A DNA stretch of 64,000 bases from Phycisphaerales bacterium (GCA_020850415.1 JADZER010000059.1:62001-126000), one strand, 5' to 3'; positions 25,461-34,590 are shown, counted from the stretch's first letter. The notes: a model not told the origin generated them from the letters alone. Made by a program: numbers and translations.

Positions 25461-25636
25461 TCGGCGGGTGGCCGTTTCAACCCTCCAAGGGTGACATGGG
25501 CAAGGCTGCCCTGAGCCTTGCCCGTGCGGATCGGCTCGCGCTCGCCGCACGCCACACCACGGGCAAGCCGCCGAGCCGGCTTGCCCATGCCACCCCTGCT
25601 TTCCTCCGCGTTCTCGGCGTGCTCGGCGGTGAAACC
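25461..25636. repeat. 176-bp dispersed repeat, copy B
   Basis: A direct copy of 24636-24811 in the same orientation, starting immediately after the YgiT-type gene. The outer inverted repeat is kept with one change (GGGTGACATGGGCAAG near 25489). The two copies bracket the DUF4258/YgiT pair exactly. Confidence 0.85.
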
Positions 25637-25659
25637 GGTTCTTCCCACCCCGCCACGCC

Positions 25660-26088
25660 TCAGATCGGCAGGTCCTTCGTCACCGTCACATCATCCTCCG
25701 TCTCAAACTCCCCATCCGGCCCCGCGCTGACGATGCGGATGAGCCCCTTGCCCGAGCGTTCCTCCTTCTCGCAGGTAAACCGCACCTGCAACCCGCACGG
25801 ATCCACGAACGCCCCCGCCGGCGCCTCCAGATCCTCCATCGACCGCGGCAGCGCATCGTTCGCCAACTGATACTGCGTCACGCTCGTCAGCAATTGCTGG
25901 GCCTGCATGTCGAGGTTGACCTCCTGCCCCCGCTCCTTCCCCTTCTGCACCTCGTCCATGTAGGTGGTGCCGCCCATGTTGCCGAACAGCAGGTAAAGGA
26001 CGATCGCCATCACGATCAGCACGCCGATCAGCCCGAACGCGGCGGATCCTCGGCGTGCCGCGGCCGGCAGACGCGTGTTGGTCGGCAT
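25660..26088 (-). CDS. Pseudopilin-like membrane protein (GspG-type tail)
   Basis: A 142-residue protein. ATG 26088 is favoured by GAGGT 8 nt upstream over the GTG 9 nt earlier. After a basic N-terminus a hydrophobic helix (residues 17-38, GSAAFGLIGVLIVMAIVLYLLF) looks like a degenerate prepilin helix with no Glu5. The end carries DPCGLQVRFTCEKE and RIVSAGPDGEFETEDDV, which match the SxGxDG...DDI calcium loop of GspG major pseudopilins. It may be an orphan pseudopilin or a membrane-anchored derivative; the lack of a clear prepilin cleavage site argues for caution. Confidence 0.6.
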   Translation of the reverse strand: MPTNTRLPAAARRGSAAFGLIGVLIVMAIVLYLLFGNMGGTTYMDEVQKGKERGQEVNLDMQAQQLLTSVTQYQLANDALPRSMEDLEAPAGAFVDPCGLQVRFTCEKEERSGKGLIRIVSAGPDGEFETEDDVTVTKDLPI

Positions 26089-26357
26089 GACTTGCACCTC
26101 GCTGCTCGCAGTCTAGCCTGCGTCTGGCGCGTGCCCAGGCGGCGGGTGGTCGCGCTGAAGGATCCCCCGCTGCCCCTCCCGTGGCGTCTGTCTGGATCGG
26201 CGTTGAGAGCCCACCCGCCGCCCCGGTCGGCGGCCCCCGCCGGTCAGCGCCGTGAAGCGTCCGGGCCCCGCGCGTCGGGTTGACCCCTGAAACCCGCTGG
26301 CTTAAGCTATCAGGAGGCGTAAGTCCTTAATACAGATGCCGAGACAAGGAGCAGGGA

Positions 26358-27482
26358 ATGCGACTGACCCCGATGACCGCGGTTTCCGTCCTGGCGATGG
26401 CGCTGTTTTCCGTCGGATGCGGCAGTGAGAAGCCCGACTCCGACGCCGACAAGGCCAATACCGATGGCAGCACGCCCCACGCCGAGAGTGACAAGCCCGA
26501 CGCCTCTGGCGAGAAGTCCAACGGCGAGTACGCCGACGCCGCCGGCCCCCCGTCCGAGCAGGTCAAGAGCATGTTCGGAGGCGTGAAGGCCGAGATCATC
26601 TCAGCCAAGAACCCCATCACGCCGGCCAAGGTCGAGCTTGGGCGCATGCTCTACTACGACGATCGCATCTCAGCCAACGGGACCATCAGTTGCAACAGCT
26701 GCCACAAGCTGGACAACTACGGGGTGGACAGCCTGCCCACCTCGCCGGGGCACGATGGCACGCTGGGCGGGCGCAACAGCCCCACCGTGTACAACGCCGC
26801 CGCCCATGTCGCCCAGTTCTGGGACGGCCGGGAGGCGGATGTAGAGGCCCAGGCGAAGGGCCCGGTGCTGAACCCGGTGGAGCACGGCCTGGAGGACGGC
26901 GCGCAGGTGGAGGAGATCATCAAGTCGATCCCCGGCTACGCCCCGCTGTTCGCCGAGGCCTTCCCCGGCGAGGAGGACCCCATCACCTTCGACAACTTCG
27001 CCCGCGCCATCGGCGCATTCGAGCGCAAGCTGGTCACCAAGGGGCGCTGGGACAGCTGGCTCGCCGGTGAGGGCGCCGCCCTGACCGGCCAGGAGAAGGC
27101 GGGGCTGGATCTGTTTATCGAGACCGGCTGCGTCACCTGCCACATGGGCCCCTACTTCGGCGGCAGCATCTACCAGAAGCTCGGCGCCATAGAGCCCTTC
27201 CACACCGCCGATATGGGGCGCTTCGCCGTCACCCAGAACGAGGCCGAGATGAACTTCTTCAAGGTGCCCGGCCTGCGCAATGTCGCCGAGACCGGCCCCT
27301 ACCTGCACGACGGGTCGGTCGGCAGCCTTGAGGAGATGGTCACCATCATGGCCAAGCACCAGCTGGGCAAGGAGCTGACCACGGCGCAGGTGACGGACAT
27401 GGTGGCATTCCTCAAGTCGTTGACGGGCAAGATCCCGGACGAGTACATCAAGCGACCAATGTTGCCCGAGGACGAAGGCTGA
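26358..27482 (+). CDS. Di-haem cytochrome c peroxidase, lipoprotein
   Basis: A 374-residue periplasmic enzyme that reduces hydrogen peroxide with electrons from cytochromes. The N-terminus is a lipoprotein signal (lipobox SVGC at residue 20-21), then a 55-residue Asp/Ser/Lys-rich linker. Two haem-binding motifs are visible, CNSCH (about residue 113) and CVTCH (about 258). Other CcpA/MauG family features are VELGRMLYYDDRISANGTISC, GRNSPTVYNAA, FWDGREADVEAQAKGP and KVPGLRNVAETGPYLHDGSV. ATG 26358 follows AAGGAG. The 260 bp upstream show no other gene. A strong terminator follows. Confidence 0.9.
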   Translation: MRLTPMTAVSVLAMALFSVGCGSEKPDSDADKANTDGSTPHAESDKPDASGEKSNGEYADAAGPPSEQVKSMFGGVKAEIISAKNPITPAKVELGRMLYYDDRISANGTISCNSCHKLDNYGVDSLPTSPGHDGTLGGRNSPTVYNAAAHVAQFWDGREADVEAQAKGPVLNPVEHGLEDGAQVEEIIKSIPGYAPLFAEAFPGEEDPITFDNFARAIGAFERKLVTKGRWDSWLAGEGAALTGQEKAGLDLFIETGCVTCHMGPYFGGSIYQKLGAIEPFHTADMGRFAVTQNEAEMNFFKVPGLRNVAETGPYLHDGSVGSLEEMVTIMAKHQLGKELTTAQVTDMVAFLKSLTGKIPDEYIKRPMLPEDEG

Positions 27483-27516
27483 GCGGGCCGGGTCCCCACG
27501 AGTCAGATGTCCCCGC

Positions 27517-27545
27517 GAGGGCCTTCGGCGATGCCGAAGGCCCTC
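27517..27545. terminator. Perfect hairpin terminator after the cytochrome gene
   Basis: A 13-bp perfect stem (27517-27529 GAGGGCCTTCGGC with 27533-27545) around a 3-nt loop lies 34 nt after the peroxidase stop and 28 nt from the convergent gene's stop. It lacks a long T-run but is symmetric and may serve both genes. Confidence 0.6.
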
Positions 27546-27572
27546 ATTGCCGGGTCACTGTCGCCGCTCCCG

Positions 27573-29357
27573 CTACACATCCACCCGGTCATCGAACTCC
27601 CAGTGCAGCCCCAGGTTCACCACCCCGCTCGTCGGAGAACCCTCCAGCGCCCCGCCCATCCCCTTGAGCTGCAGCTCGCTCATCTGCAGCCGGAAGCTCC
27701 CGTCCTCCTGCTCGCTGCCGCGGAAGTGCCCCCCGCGGGCGAACAGCCCGTTCGTGAACAGTTCACCCGCCGTGCCGTCGGCGATCCGGCGCACATCGTT
27801 GGTCCCCAGGCACATCCCGAAGACCCGCACGCCGTAGAAGTCGTCGACCGCCCCGCTCCGGATGTTCGCCGCGATCCACGCCACCACCAACGCGATCCAA
27901 GCCGAGATGATCTCCCGCGTCACCCCCGCGATGATCGCCGAGATCAGCGCCGCCATCTCCGCGGCCATCTCAGCCGCGATCTCCGCCTGCATCTCCGCCA
28001 CCCGCTCGCGCATCTCCTCCAGGAACGCCGTCAGCTCCGCCGCCGCCGCGTCGTGTATCATCTCCTCAGCGATCTCCGCCATTGACGCCTGCCAGTCCGC
28101 CAGCGCCCCGCCGTCGTCCTCCTCCATCACCGAGATTACCGCCGTGAACGCCCGGGGCCAGTAGGTCTGGTTCGGCGTCCCGAGGTAGAAGCTCGCCTGC
28201 TGCCCGAACGGGTGCTTCTCGCGGTCGTCCTCGTCCAGCGTGAACGAGCTCGGCCCGATCCGGATCGGCACGCTCGCCCCCTGGGGCGTGTGCTGGATGA
28301 TGAACCCCGAGAGATGGAACTCCTCGTCCCCCGGGCCCGACTGGTCGTTGACCATCTGGAACCAGTCCAGGTAGAACCGCGCCCGCTTGTACACCGACAC
28401 ATTCTCGATCGTGAACTCCGTGATCGGCGTCTCGAACTCCTCCCCGTACCGGATGATCGCCGGGGGCGACCACGCCCCCACGCCCTCCGGGGCTTCCCGT
28501 TCCGGGGCCGGACCAACCGGCGTCAGCGCCCGACGCCCCGCGTCGCGCCCCACCGCCACCACACGCGCCCGCCCCACCGGCAGCACCCGTAGGTGATACA
28601 CCGCCGCCTGATGGGGCGGCTTCGGGGGCAGGTACTCCCGCAGCGGGATGGCGAAGTACCCCCCCACCGCCGACCCGGGCGTCCCGTCCGGCAGGTGCCC
28701 GCCCGCGAGCAGTGCCCCCTCGCTCCCGGGCGTCACCGGCCCGCGAAGCTCCCAGTACCCGCGGGCCGCCTCGGCCTCCTGGCTGCTCCAACGGAACTCG
28801 AGCATCTCCACCGAGCTCATATTGATCTCGCGGCGCCAGGTATCCAGGCCCTCGTTCGAGGCCAGCCGCAGGTCCACGCGGGTCCGGGACACCCGCTGGG
28901 CCCGGGGGCGTCCGCCCCCCGCCCCGCGCAGGGCATCCCGGGCCGAGCTCTCCAGACCCGGCCGGGCGGCCTCCAGCCGGCGCCGTACGAGGCGCCGGAC
29001 CTGCCCCTCCAGCCCCCGGTCGAGATCGATCCGTTCGGCGGCCCGCGCCACCCGCCCTCGCGCCGGTCGCGCGACGGCAGCGCCGACCGGCGTGCGTGCC
29101 CCCGCCGCCCCCACCATCGCGCTCACGCGAGCCTGCGCGGGGGCGCCCAGCGCGCTGAACCGCGTCCGCACCCGTGCCGCCGCCGACTCACGACGCACCG
29201 AACCCGGCGCCGCATCCGCCGCCTCTTCTGTCAGGCGCGCCAGCTCGGCCGCCACGCCGAGGGCGAACGCCTGATCCTGTTCGTCGAGCCCCACGGGCTC
29301 CGGCCGACGCCACGCCGCACGGATCCCCGCAACCTCACCCGCACTCAGTCGAGACAT
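27573..29357 (-). CDS. Large unknown protein with beta domains and a long Ala-rich helix
   Basis: A 594-residue protein that I do not recognise. ATG 29357 has GGAGGG upstream and there is no signal peptide. Residues 1-175 are helical and rich in Ala and Arg. Two beta-rich segments follow: about 200-300 (LRVLPVGRARVVAVGRD) and about 310-425 (ITEFTIENVSVYKRARFYLDWFQMVND, FTLDEDDREKHPF, FTAVISVMEEDDGG). A continuous Ala/Glu/Ile helix of about 75 residues (about 428-502) starts amphipathic (MAEIAEEMIHDAAAAELTAF) and ends hydrophobic (IISAWIALVVAWIAANI). The last 90 residues are beta-rich again. A helix between beta domains is seen in pore-forming proteins, but nothing more specific supports that. 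Confidence 0.6.
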   Translation of the reverse strand: MSRLSAGEVAGIRAAWRRPEPVGLDEQDQAFALGVAAELARLTEEAADAAPGSVRRESAAARVRTRFSALGAPAQARVSAMVGAAGARTPVGAAVARPARGRVARAAERIDLDRGLEGQVRRLVRRRLEAARPGLESSARDALRGAGGGRPRAQRVSRTRVDLRLASNEGLDTWRREINMSSVEMLEFRWSSQEAEAARGYWELRGPVTPGSEGALLAGGHLPDGTPGSAVGGYFAIPLREYLPPKPPHQAAVYHLRVLPVGRARVVAVGRDAGRRALTPVGPAPEREAPEGVGAWSPPAIIRYGEEFETPITEFTIENVSVYKRARFYLDWFQMVNDQSGPGDEEFHLSGFIIQHTPQGASVPIRIGPSSFTLDEDDREKHPFGQQASFYLGTPNQTYWPRAFTAVISVMEEDDGGALADWQASMAEIAEEMIHDAAAAELTAFLEEMRERVAEMQAEIAAEMAAEMAALISAIIAGVTREIISAWIALVVAWIAANIRSGAVDDFYGVRVFGMCLGTNDVRRIADGTAGELFTNGLFARGGHFRGSEQEDGSFRLQMSELQLKGMGGALEGSPTSGVVNLGLHWEFDDRVDV

Positions 29358-29550
29358 TGGTAGGCCCTCCCAGGCTCTGCTTCCTTGCTCCGGCCGCGGC
29401 GACCACGCCGCGGCTCTCCGAAGAGAGACGCGAGATCCAGCCGCCCGGGCCACCCCCGATGTCCAAATCCGGGCGGCATTCCGCGCCCGATTCCCGGCGC
29501 GTTTACTGGGTCGCTTCGTCCCCGCCCCTGTTCCCCCCCAACAATCCCCC

Positions 29551-30420
29551 ATGCACCTGCTCAACCGCGCCCTCCGCCCGGCCGTCGCTCTGGAAACCAC
29601 CATCCTCGTCCACGGCGTGCCCCGGCCCGACGCCCCGAGCCTGGCCGAGCGCCTCGCCGGGGCCGTCCGCGAGGCCGGCGCGTTCCCCGCCACCGTCGGC
29701 GTCATCGCCGGGCGCCCCACCGTGGGGCTGACGGATGACGAACTCCGACAACTCCTCGACGCCGTCCATGTCGAGAAGGTCAATGCGTCGAATCTGGGCG
29801 TCGTCATCCACCGCCGGGCCCACGGCGTCACCACCGTCAGCACCACCATCGAGCTGGCGGCCCTCGCGGGCGTCCGGGTCATGGCCACCGGGGGCATCGG
29901 GGGCGTGCACCGGGGTTTCGCCAGCACCCTGGACATCAGCGCCGACCTCGGGGCGATCGCCCGCACGCCGATGGCGGTCGTGACCAGCGGGGTGAAATCG
30001 CTCCTGGACCTTCGGGCCACCCGGGAGCTGCTCGAGACGCTGGGCATCCCGGTCGTCGGCTACCGGACCGATTCGTTCCCGGCCTTCTATGTGCGCGATA
30101 CCGACCTCACGCTGGACGCCCGGTTCGATGATCCCACCGACCTGGGCGCCTACGCCGCGGCCGAGCTGGCGCGGACCGGGCGGGGCATCATCATCGCCAA
30201 CCCCTGCCCCGCCGAGCACGCGATGAGTGCCGAGGCCTGGGAGGCTCTGCTCGTCCTGGCCCAGGGCGAGGCGACGGGCGTGCGGGGTCGTGATGTCACC
30301 CCGGCCCTCCTTGCCCAGGTTCACAGGCTGTCGGGGGGGGCGACACTTCGGGCGAACATCTCGCTGGCGGAATCCAACGCGGCGCTGGCGGGCGGCGTGG
30401 CCCGCGCGATGGTCCGGTAG
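29551..30420 (+). CDS. psuG: Pseudouridine-5'-phosphate glycosidase
   Basis: A 289-residue enzyme that splits pseudouridine 5'-phosphate into uracil and ribose 5-phosphate. PsuG signatures are clear: VALETTILVHGVPRPD at the start, VGVIAGRPTVGL, STTIELAALAGVRVMATGGIGGVHRG, VVTSGVKSLLDLRATRELLETLGIPVVGY and GIIIANPCPAEHAMSAEAWE. No pseudouridine kinase (psuK) is adjacent. Upstream bases AACAAT end 5 nt before ATG 29551, possibly another leaderless start, but the hexamer is a poor match. The 266 bp after it contain no gene that I can support. Confidence 0.93.
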   Translation: MHLLNRALRPAVALETTILVHGVPRPDAPSLAERLAGAVREAGAFPATVGVIAGRPTVGLTDDELRQLLDAVHVEKVNASNLGVVIHRRAHGVTTVSTTIELAALAGVRVMATGGIGGVHRGFASTLDISADLGAIARTPMAVVTSGVKSLLDLRATRELLETLGIPVVGYRTDSFPAFYVRDTDLTLDARFDDPTDLGAYAAAELARTGRGIIIANPCPAEHAMSAEAWEALLVLAQGEATGVRGRDVTPALLAQVHRLSGGATLRANISLAESNAALAGGVARAMVR

Positions 30421-30686
30421 CGAACCGGCCCCTGAAACCCGCTTCCGGGGCGCGCCAAGATCGCATTCAGACCTCCCCCGGGATTGGCTCTGGGGCCGCG
30501 CCGCCGTACACTTCGTGCACGAGGAGTTCGCCCCTCGCCGCTCGGGCGAGACGGCACATCACGAGAGAACGGGGCGCTCGGGTTGTCGGCAGGCCGTCTT
30601 ACCGCACGCGGGGTGCGGGGGGGCGATCCGGAGCCGGACGCCGGACGCCCCACCAAGCACGCATCACACACAAGGAGCATGCCTCG

Positions 30687-32783
30687 ATGAAGCTGACCAA
30701 CCGACTGGCTCTGACGGTAGCCGCCTGCGGCGTTGCGACCACGGCGTTCGCGCAGGACTCCGTGTCCCCCACCGGGGCGCTGCCGGGCGACGCGCTGAGC
30801 GTCTACGACGCGTCCGAGTCGTGCAACTCCTATGTCATCGACGCGACGGACTTCGCGGCGTCGTGGGGCACCGCCCTGCGGATGGCGCCGGTGATCAAGA
30901 GCCCGCGCATGCCCAACACCACCTTCTTCAACAACCTGATCTCGGCGCACGCGATCAGCCACGATGTGATCACCGCCTCGGCGTTCCCCGTGTCCAGCTA
31001 CCAGCACTGGACCACCCCCGGCGCCGGCATCAACAACCAGGTCAACACCACCCCCGGCTCGGTGAATGTCAGCGGCTCGAGCCTGCAGTTCGCCGTCACC
31101 CTCGCCGACTTCGGCACGAGCTTCGAGGGCTCGTCGTACAACGGCATCCACTCGGCGGTCGTGAATGTCGATCCGACCGACGACTCCCGCCTCTATGTTC
31201 ACCGGGTCAGCACCGCGGTGAACGGCGTGAGCGGCACCGAGAACCGCTCGCAGTTCGGCGTGGGCGTCATCGACGCCAACGGCAACATGCACTACCGCGC
31301 CGATGACAACCTGACCACCGGCCCCAACAAGCTGCTCGAGGACAACATCTTCCGCACCCGCATCCTCTCCCGCGCCTGCGGCTCGTTGAATGTCATCGAC
31401 AATGCCGGCGGCAGCGACGCGACCAACTGGCTCGTCGTCAGGAGCGTCACCGCCCACGGCGTCCCCAACGCGATCCCCCAGAGCATCGCCGGGCGCCCGG
31501 TCTACGGCGGCGTGAACTTCAATGTCCAGTACGGCTACGAAGTCGCCGCGGGCACCGTGGTCTACACGGGCTCGCACACCGGCGGCGCCGCCAACTCCCG
31601 CGGCTCCAACGGCGCGAGCATCACCCCCTGGTTCGGCGGGAACGGCGTCACCGCCTACGCTCTCCAGGCCAAGTCGGTCAACGCCGACACCGACGGCATC
31701 AGCGTCTGGGATGCGGACGCCAACGGCAATGTCACCACCGCCCGCCTCCTGCTCGTCCCCTGCGCCCCGGGCCAGGCCGGCACCGTCACCGACAACAACG
31801 ACGGCTATGTGATCGGCGCTACCGGCGGCTCGCCCGGCTGGGACCTCGACGGGTACCACAGCCAGACCGCCTTCCGCGGCGGCACGGGCTCGGCGGCCAT
31901 CACCGTCGGGCCCACCGGGGAGCGGCTCGTCGCCAGCACCGCCTACGACAACCTCATCGGCGGCAACGACAACCCCTCCAACGCCATCGTCGTCGGCAAG
32001 CACAACACCGGCGCCGGCACCACCGCGTGGACGCTCGCCGGCTACTACGACGCCGCGGCCGACCAGGGCAAGGAGATCAAGGACGGCCCCGGCGGCAATG
32101 TGATCGGCGTGATGACCGGCATGTTCAAGGTCAGCGGCGGCTCGCCCCTCGGCCCGTCCATCTCGCAGCCTGCGTTCGACTGCGCGGGCAATGTGTACTT
32201 CGTCGCCGCCGCGGAGCTCTATGGCGATCTGGGCAGCGACTTCGATGTCTGCCTGCTCCGCGCCGTCTACGACCAGGCCACCTTCAGCTACGAGCTCGAG
32301 CTGATCGCCACCAGCGGCGATGTGTACGCCGGCAACAACTCCGGCACCCCCTACTCCATCACCTTCATCGACCTGACCGACAGCGACTCGATCTCGTCGG
32401 GCTCGTTCTACGCCAGCAATGTCATGGGCGCCTGCTGGGGCGGCACCGACCCGGCCGACCTCGACGGCTCGACCGACCCGCGGGCCGTGGGCGGCGTGGT
32501 CCTCAACGCCCGGATCACCTACGACACCGACGGCGACGGCCAGTTCGACAACACCCTCGACGAGAACTACCGCTCGCTCCTGCTCATCACGGGCACCGGC
32601 CTCGCGAGCGACCCCTGCGACTACGCCGACTTCAACAACGACGGCGTCGTCAACACCCAGGACATGCTCGCCTACCTGAACGCATGGTCGACCGGCAACA
32701 TCGCCGCCGACTGCGACGGGAGCGGCGCCGTCAACACGATCGACTTCCTCTGCTTCCTCAACCAGTGGGCCGCCTGCCGGTGA
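30687..32783 (+). CDS. Secreted protein of unknown function with GC-type dockerin tail
   Basis: A 698-residue exported protein. ATG 30687 follows AAGGAG. The signal peptide (residues 1-22) ends AFAQ. Residues 25-630 form a long Ser/Thr/Gly/Asn-rich beta-type region without a recognised catalytic motif. The C-terminal 60 residues carry two dockerin-like calcium loops: DFNNDGVVNTQDMLAYLNAW and DCDGSGAVNTIDFLCFLNQW, ending in AACR. This tail is the GC-type dockerin of Phycisphaerales, thought to anchor or sort proteins at the cell surface by an unknown route. Internal regions may form a beta-propeller. Confidence 0.8.
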   Translation: MKLTNRLALTVAACGVATTAFAQDSVSPTGALPGDALSVYDASESCNSYVIDATDFAASWGTALRMAPVIKSPRMPNTTFFNNLISAHAISHDVITASAFPVSSYQHWTTPGAGINNQVNTTPGSVNVSGSSLQFAVTLADFGTSFEGSSYNGIHSAVVNVDPTDDSRLYVHRVSTAVNGVSGTENRSQFGVGVIDANGNMHYRADDNLTTGPNKLLEDNIFRTRILSRACGSLNVIDNAGGSDATNWLVVRSVTAHGVPNAIPQSIAGRPVYGGVNFNVQYGYEVAAGTVVYTGSHTGGAANSRGSNGASITPWFGGNGVTAYALQAKSVNADTDGISVWDADANGNVTTARLLLVPCAPGQAGTVTDNNDGYVIGATGGSPGWDLDGYHSQTAFRGGTGSAAITVGPTGERLVASTAYDNLIGGNDNPSNAIVVGKHNTGAGTTAWTLAGYYDAAADQGKEIKDGPGGNVIGVMTGMFKVSGGSPLGPSISQPAFDCAGNVYFVAAAELYGDLGSDFDVCLLRAVYDQATFSYELELIATSGDVYAGNNSGTPYSITFIDLTDSDSISSGSFYASNVMGACWGGTDPADLDGSTDPRAVGGVVLNARITYDTDGDGQFDNTLDENYRSLLLITGTGLASDPCDYADFNNDGVVNTQDMLAYLNAWSTGNIAADCDGSGAVNTIDFLCFLNQWAACR

Positions 32784-32815
32784 TGCGCGGCCAGAGGGAA
32801 TGAACACGATCTTCA

Positions 32816-32848
32816 CGCACCCCCGTCGAGAGGCGGGGGTGCGGCTTT
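32816..32848 (+). terminator. Rho-independent terminator after the dockerin protein
   Basis: A 10-bp perfect stem (32816-32825 CGCACCCCCG with 32834-32843 CGGGGGTGCG) and 8-nt loop are followed by GCTTTTG. It lies 33 nt after the stop codon. Confidence 0.75.
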
Positions 32849-32896
32849 TGCCCGCAGACCCGCGTCACGCGACGACGCCAGCCACGGAGACGACTC

Positions 32897-34570
32897 ATGC
32901 GTCGAACCCCAGCCCACGCCCTTCTCTGCGCTGCCCCGCTGGCCATGCTCACCCCGGTCGCCGCGGCACAGTGGGATCCCAACAGCGCCCAGTGGCGTGA
33001 GGCCGACGCCGACCACCTCCGCGTCATGACCTGGAATGTCCAGGACGCGATCTGCTCCTCGACCACCCGCAAGAAGGAGCAGCTCGGCGACTGGCATGCC
33101 ATCGTCTGCATCGTCGCCTCGCTCCGGCCGGATGTGCTGATCCTCCAGGAGACCGGCGATAACTCCGGCAACGGCACCGGCTCGGGCGTCGACTCGGTCT
33201 CCAACCTCGAGACCACGATCGACCTGTTCCTCCACGGCGGGACCGACCCGTTCGAGGGCGGGGCCGTCACCTCCTATGTCCAGAAGTACGCGCCCGGCTA
33301 CGACCTGCCCTATGTCTTCGTGTCCAGCGCCAACGACGGGTTCAACCGCAACATCATCCTGAGCCGCTACCCCTTCGCGGACCTCAACGGCGACACCAAG
33401 AGCCAGATCCCCGACATCGGCTTTGTCGCGCCCGACGAGTGGGCTCCCGGCGGGAACGGCGGCATCCGCGGGTTCATGTTCGCCGAGATCGACCTGCCCG
33501 ACGGCACCTATGTCGGAGACGCCGTCATCGGCAACGCCCACCTCAAGAGCGGCGGCACCACCGAGGACCACGACGACCGCGTGCGGGCGGCGCAGAATGT
33601 CGGCTACTACATCTACTACCTTCTCGGCGGCGCCGGCACCGGCACGCCAGACCCCCACGGCAAGATCGCCGACAGCCCCCAGGCCCAGACCGTCCTCACC
33701 GCCGAAACGCCCGTCATCATCGGCGGCGACTGGAACGAGGACGAGGTCCGAAATGGCGGCACCGTCGGCCCGGCCGACTGGCTCGTCCGAGGCGGAAGCC
33801 TCGGCGGGACCGACGGCACCGACCGGGACACCACCGACTCCCGCTACGACTCGGCCACCGAGTACTTCACCGCCAGCCGCGTGACGCAGGGCTCCTCCAG
33901 CAAGCTCGACTACCTCGGCGCGTGGGACTCCGCGGCGACAGCCGTCAACGAGTTCGTTTTCCTCTCCTCGGCCGTGCCCAGCGGCAAGCACCCCGCCGAA
34001 CTCCTGAACTTCCCGTTCCCCTCCAACCCGGTGCCCTCCCTCGCCAGCAGCACCGCGTCGGACCACCGGCCGGTCATCGTGGACTTCGTGCTCGCGACAA
34101 ACGGCGGCGACCCGTTGCCCGGGGAGTTCGCGCTGCTGAGCCCCGCCGACGACGCGACGGAGGTCCCGCGCGAGGCGCTCCTGACCTGGGAGGCCTCCAC
34201 CGACGCCGAGACCTACACCCTCACCATCGCGACCGACCCGGCGATGAATGATGTCGTGCTGAGCCTGCCCGGGCTCACCGACCTGTTCCACCAGCTCAGC
34301 GGCCCCGTGCTCAGCGCCTGCGACGAGTACTACTGGGGCGTGGAAGCCGTCAACGGCGCGGGGCAGACGCTGTCGACCCCCTACCCGGGCCGCTTCTCGA
34401 CCGAGGGCATCGCCGACACCAACGGCGACGGGACGATCAACACGCTTGATGTGCTGACCTTCCTGAATCTGTGGAGCGCCGGCGACCCCGGCGCGGATGT
34501 CAACCTCGACGGGTCGGTCAACACGCTGGATGTGCTGTACTACCTCAACGCCTACAACGCCGGCTGCTGA
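32897..34570 (+). CDS. Secreted endonuclease/exonuclease/phosphatase-family protein with GC-type dockerin tail
   Basis: A 557-residue exported protein; the signal peptide ends VAAAQ at about residue 25. The catalytic domain (about 40-400) carries the EEP signature: LRVMTWNVQD with the conserved Asn, DVLILQETG with the metal-binding Glu, NRNIILSRYPF, IGNAHLKS with a catalytic His, IIGGDWNED with Asp-x-Asn, and a closing SDHRPVIVDF with the Asp-His pair. A fibronectin-III-like domain (about 415-495, LTWEASTDAETYTLTIATD) leads to two dockerin loops (DTNGDGTINTLDVLTFLNLW and DVNLDGSVNTLDVLYYLNAY) and a final AGC. It probably hydrolyses nucleic acid or phosphoesters outside the cell, which suits phosphate scavenging. 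Confidence 0.86.
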   Translation: MRRTPAHALLCAAPLAMLTPVAAAQWDPNSAQWREADADHLRVMTWNVQDAICSSTTRKKEQLGDWHAIVCIVASLRPDVLILQETGDNSGNGTGSGVDSVSNLETTIDLFLHGGTDPFEGGAVTSYVQKYAPGYDLPYVFVSSANDGFNRNIILSRYPFADLNGDTKSQIPDIGFVAPDEWAPGGNGGIRGFMFAEIDLPDGTYVGDAVIGNAHLKSGGTTEDHDDRVRAAQNVGYYIYYLLGGAGTGTPDPHGKIADSPQAQTVLTAETPVIIGGDWNEDEVRNGGTVGPADWLVRGGSLGGTDGTDRDTTDSRYDSATEYFTASRVTQGSSSKLDYLGAWDSAATAVNEFVFLSSAVPSGKHPAELLNFPFPSNPVPSLASSTASDHRPVIVDFVLATNGGDPLPGEFALLSPADDATEVPREALLTWEASTDAETYTLTIATDPAMNDVVLSLPGLTDLFHQLSGPVLSACDEYYWGVEAVNGAGQTLSTPYPGRFSTEGIADTNGDGTINTLDVLTFLNLWSAGDPGADVNLDGSVNTLDVLYYLNAYNAGC

Positions 34571-34576
34571 AGGCCC

Positions 34577-34590
34577 GGGCTCAGGAGCCC
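34577..34590. terminator. Short hairpin at convergent gene ends
   Basis: GGGCTC, a 2-nt loop and GAGCCC (34577-34590) followed by TTGT lie across the response-regulator stop codon. With only 10 bp between the convergent genes it is the only candidate terminator there. It is weak. Confidence 0.3.

Noticed and set aside
30484-30690. Short frame between psuG and the dockerin gene
   Set aside because: Arg/Pro-rich composition with no domain or ribosome-binding site; it ends in the next gene's start.
30321-32816. Minus-strand frame of about 830 codons across the first dockerin protein
   Set aside because: Low-complexity Val/Gly/Ala/Asp translation with no ribosome-binding site; the plus strand has a signal peptide and dockerin loops.
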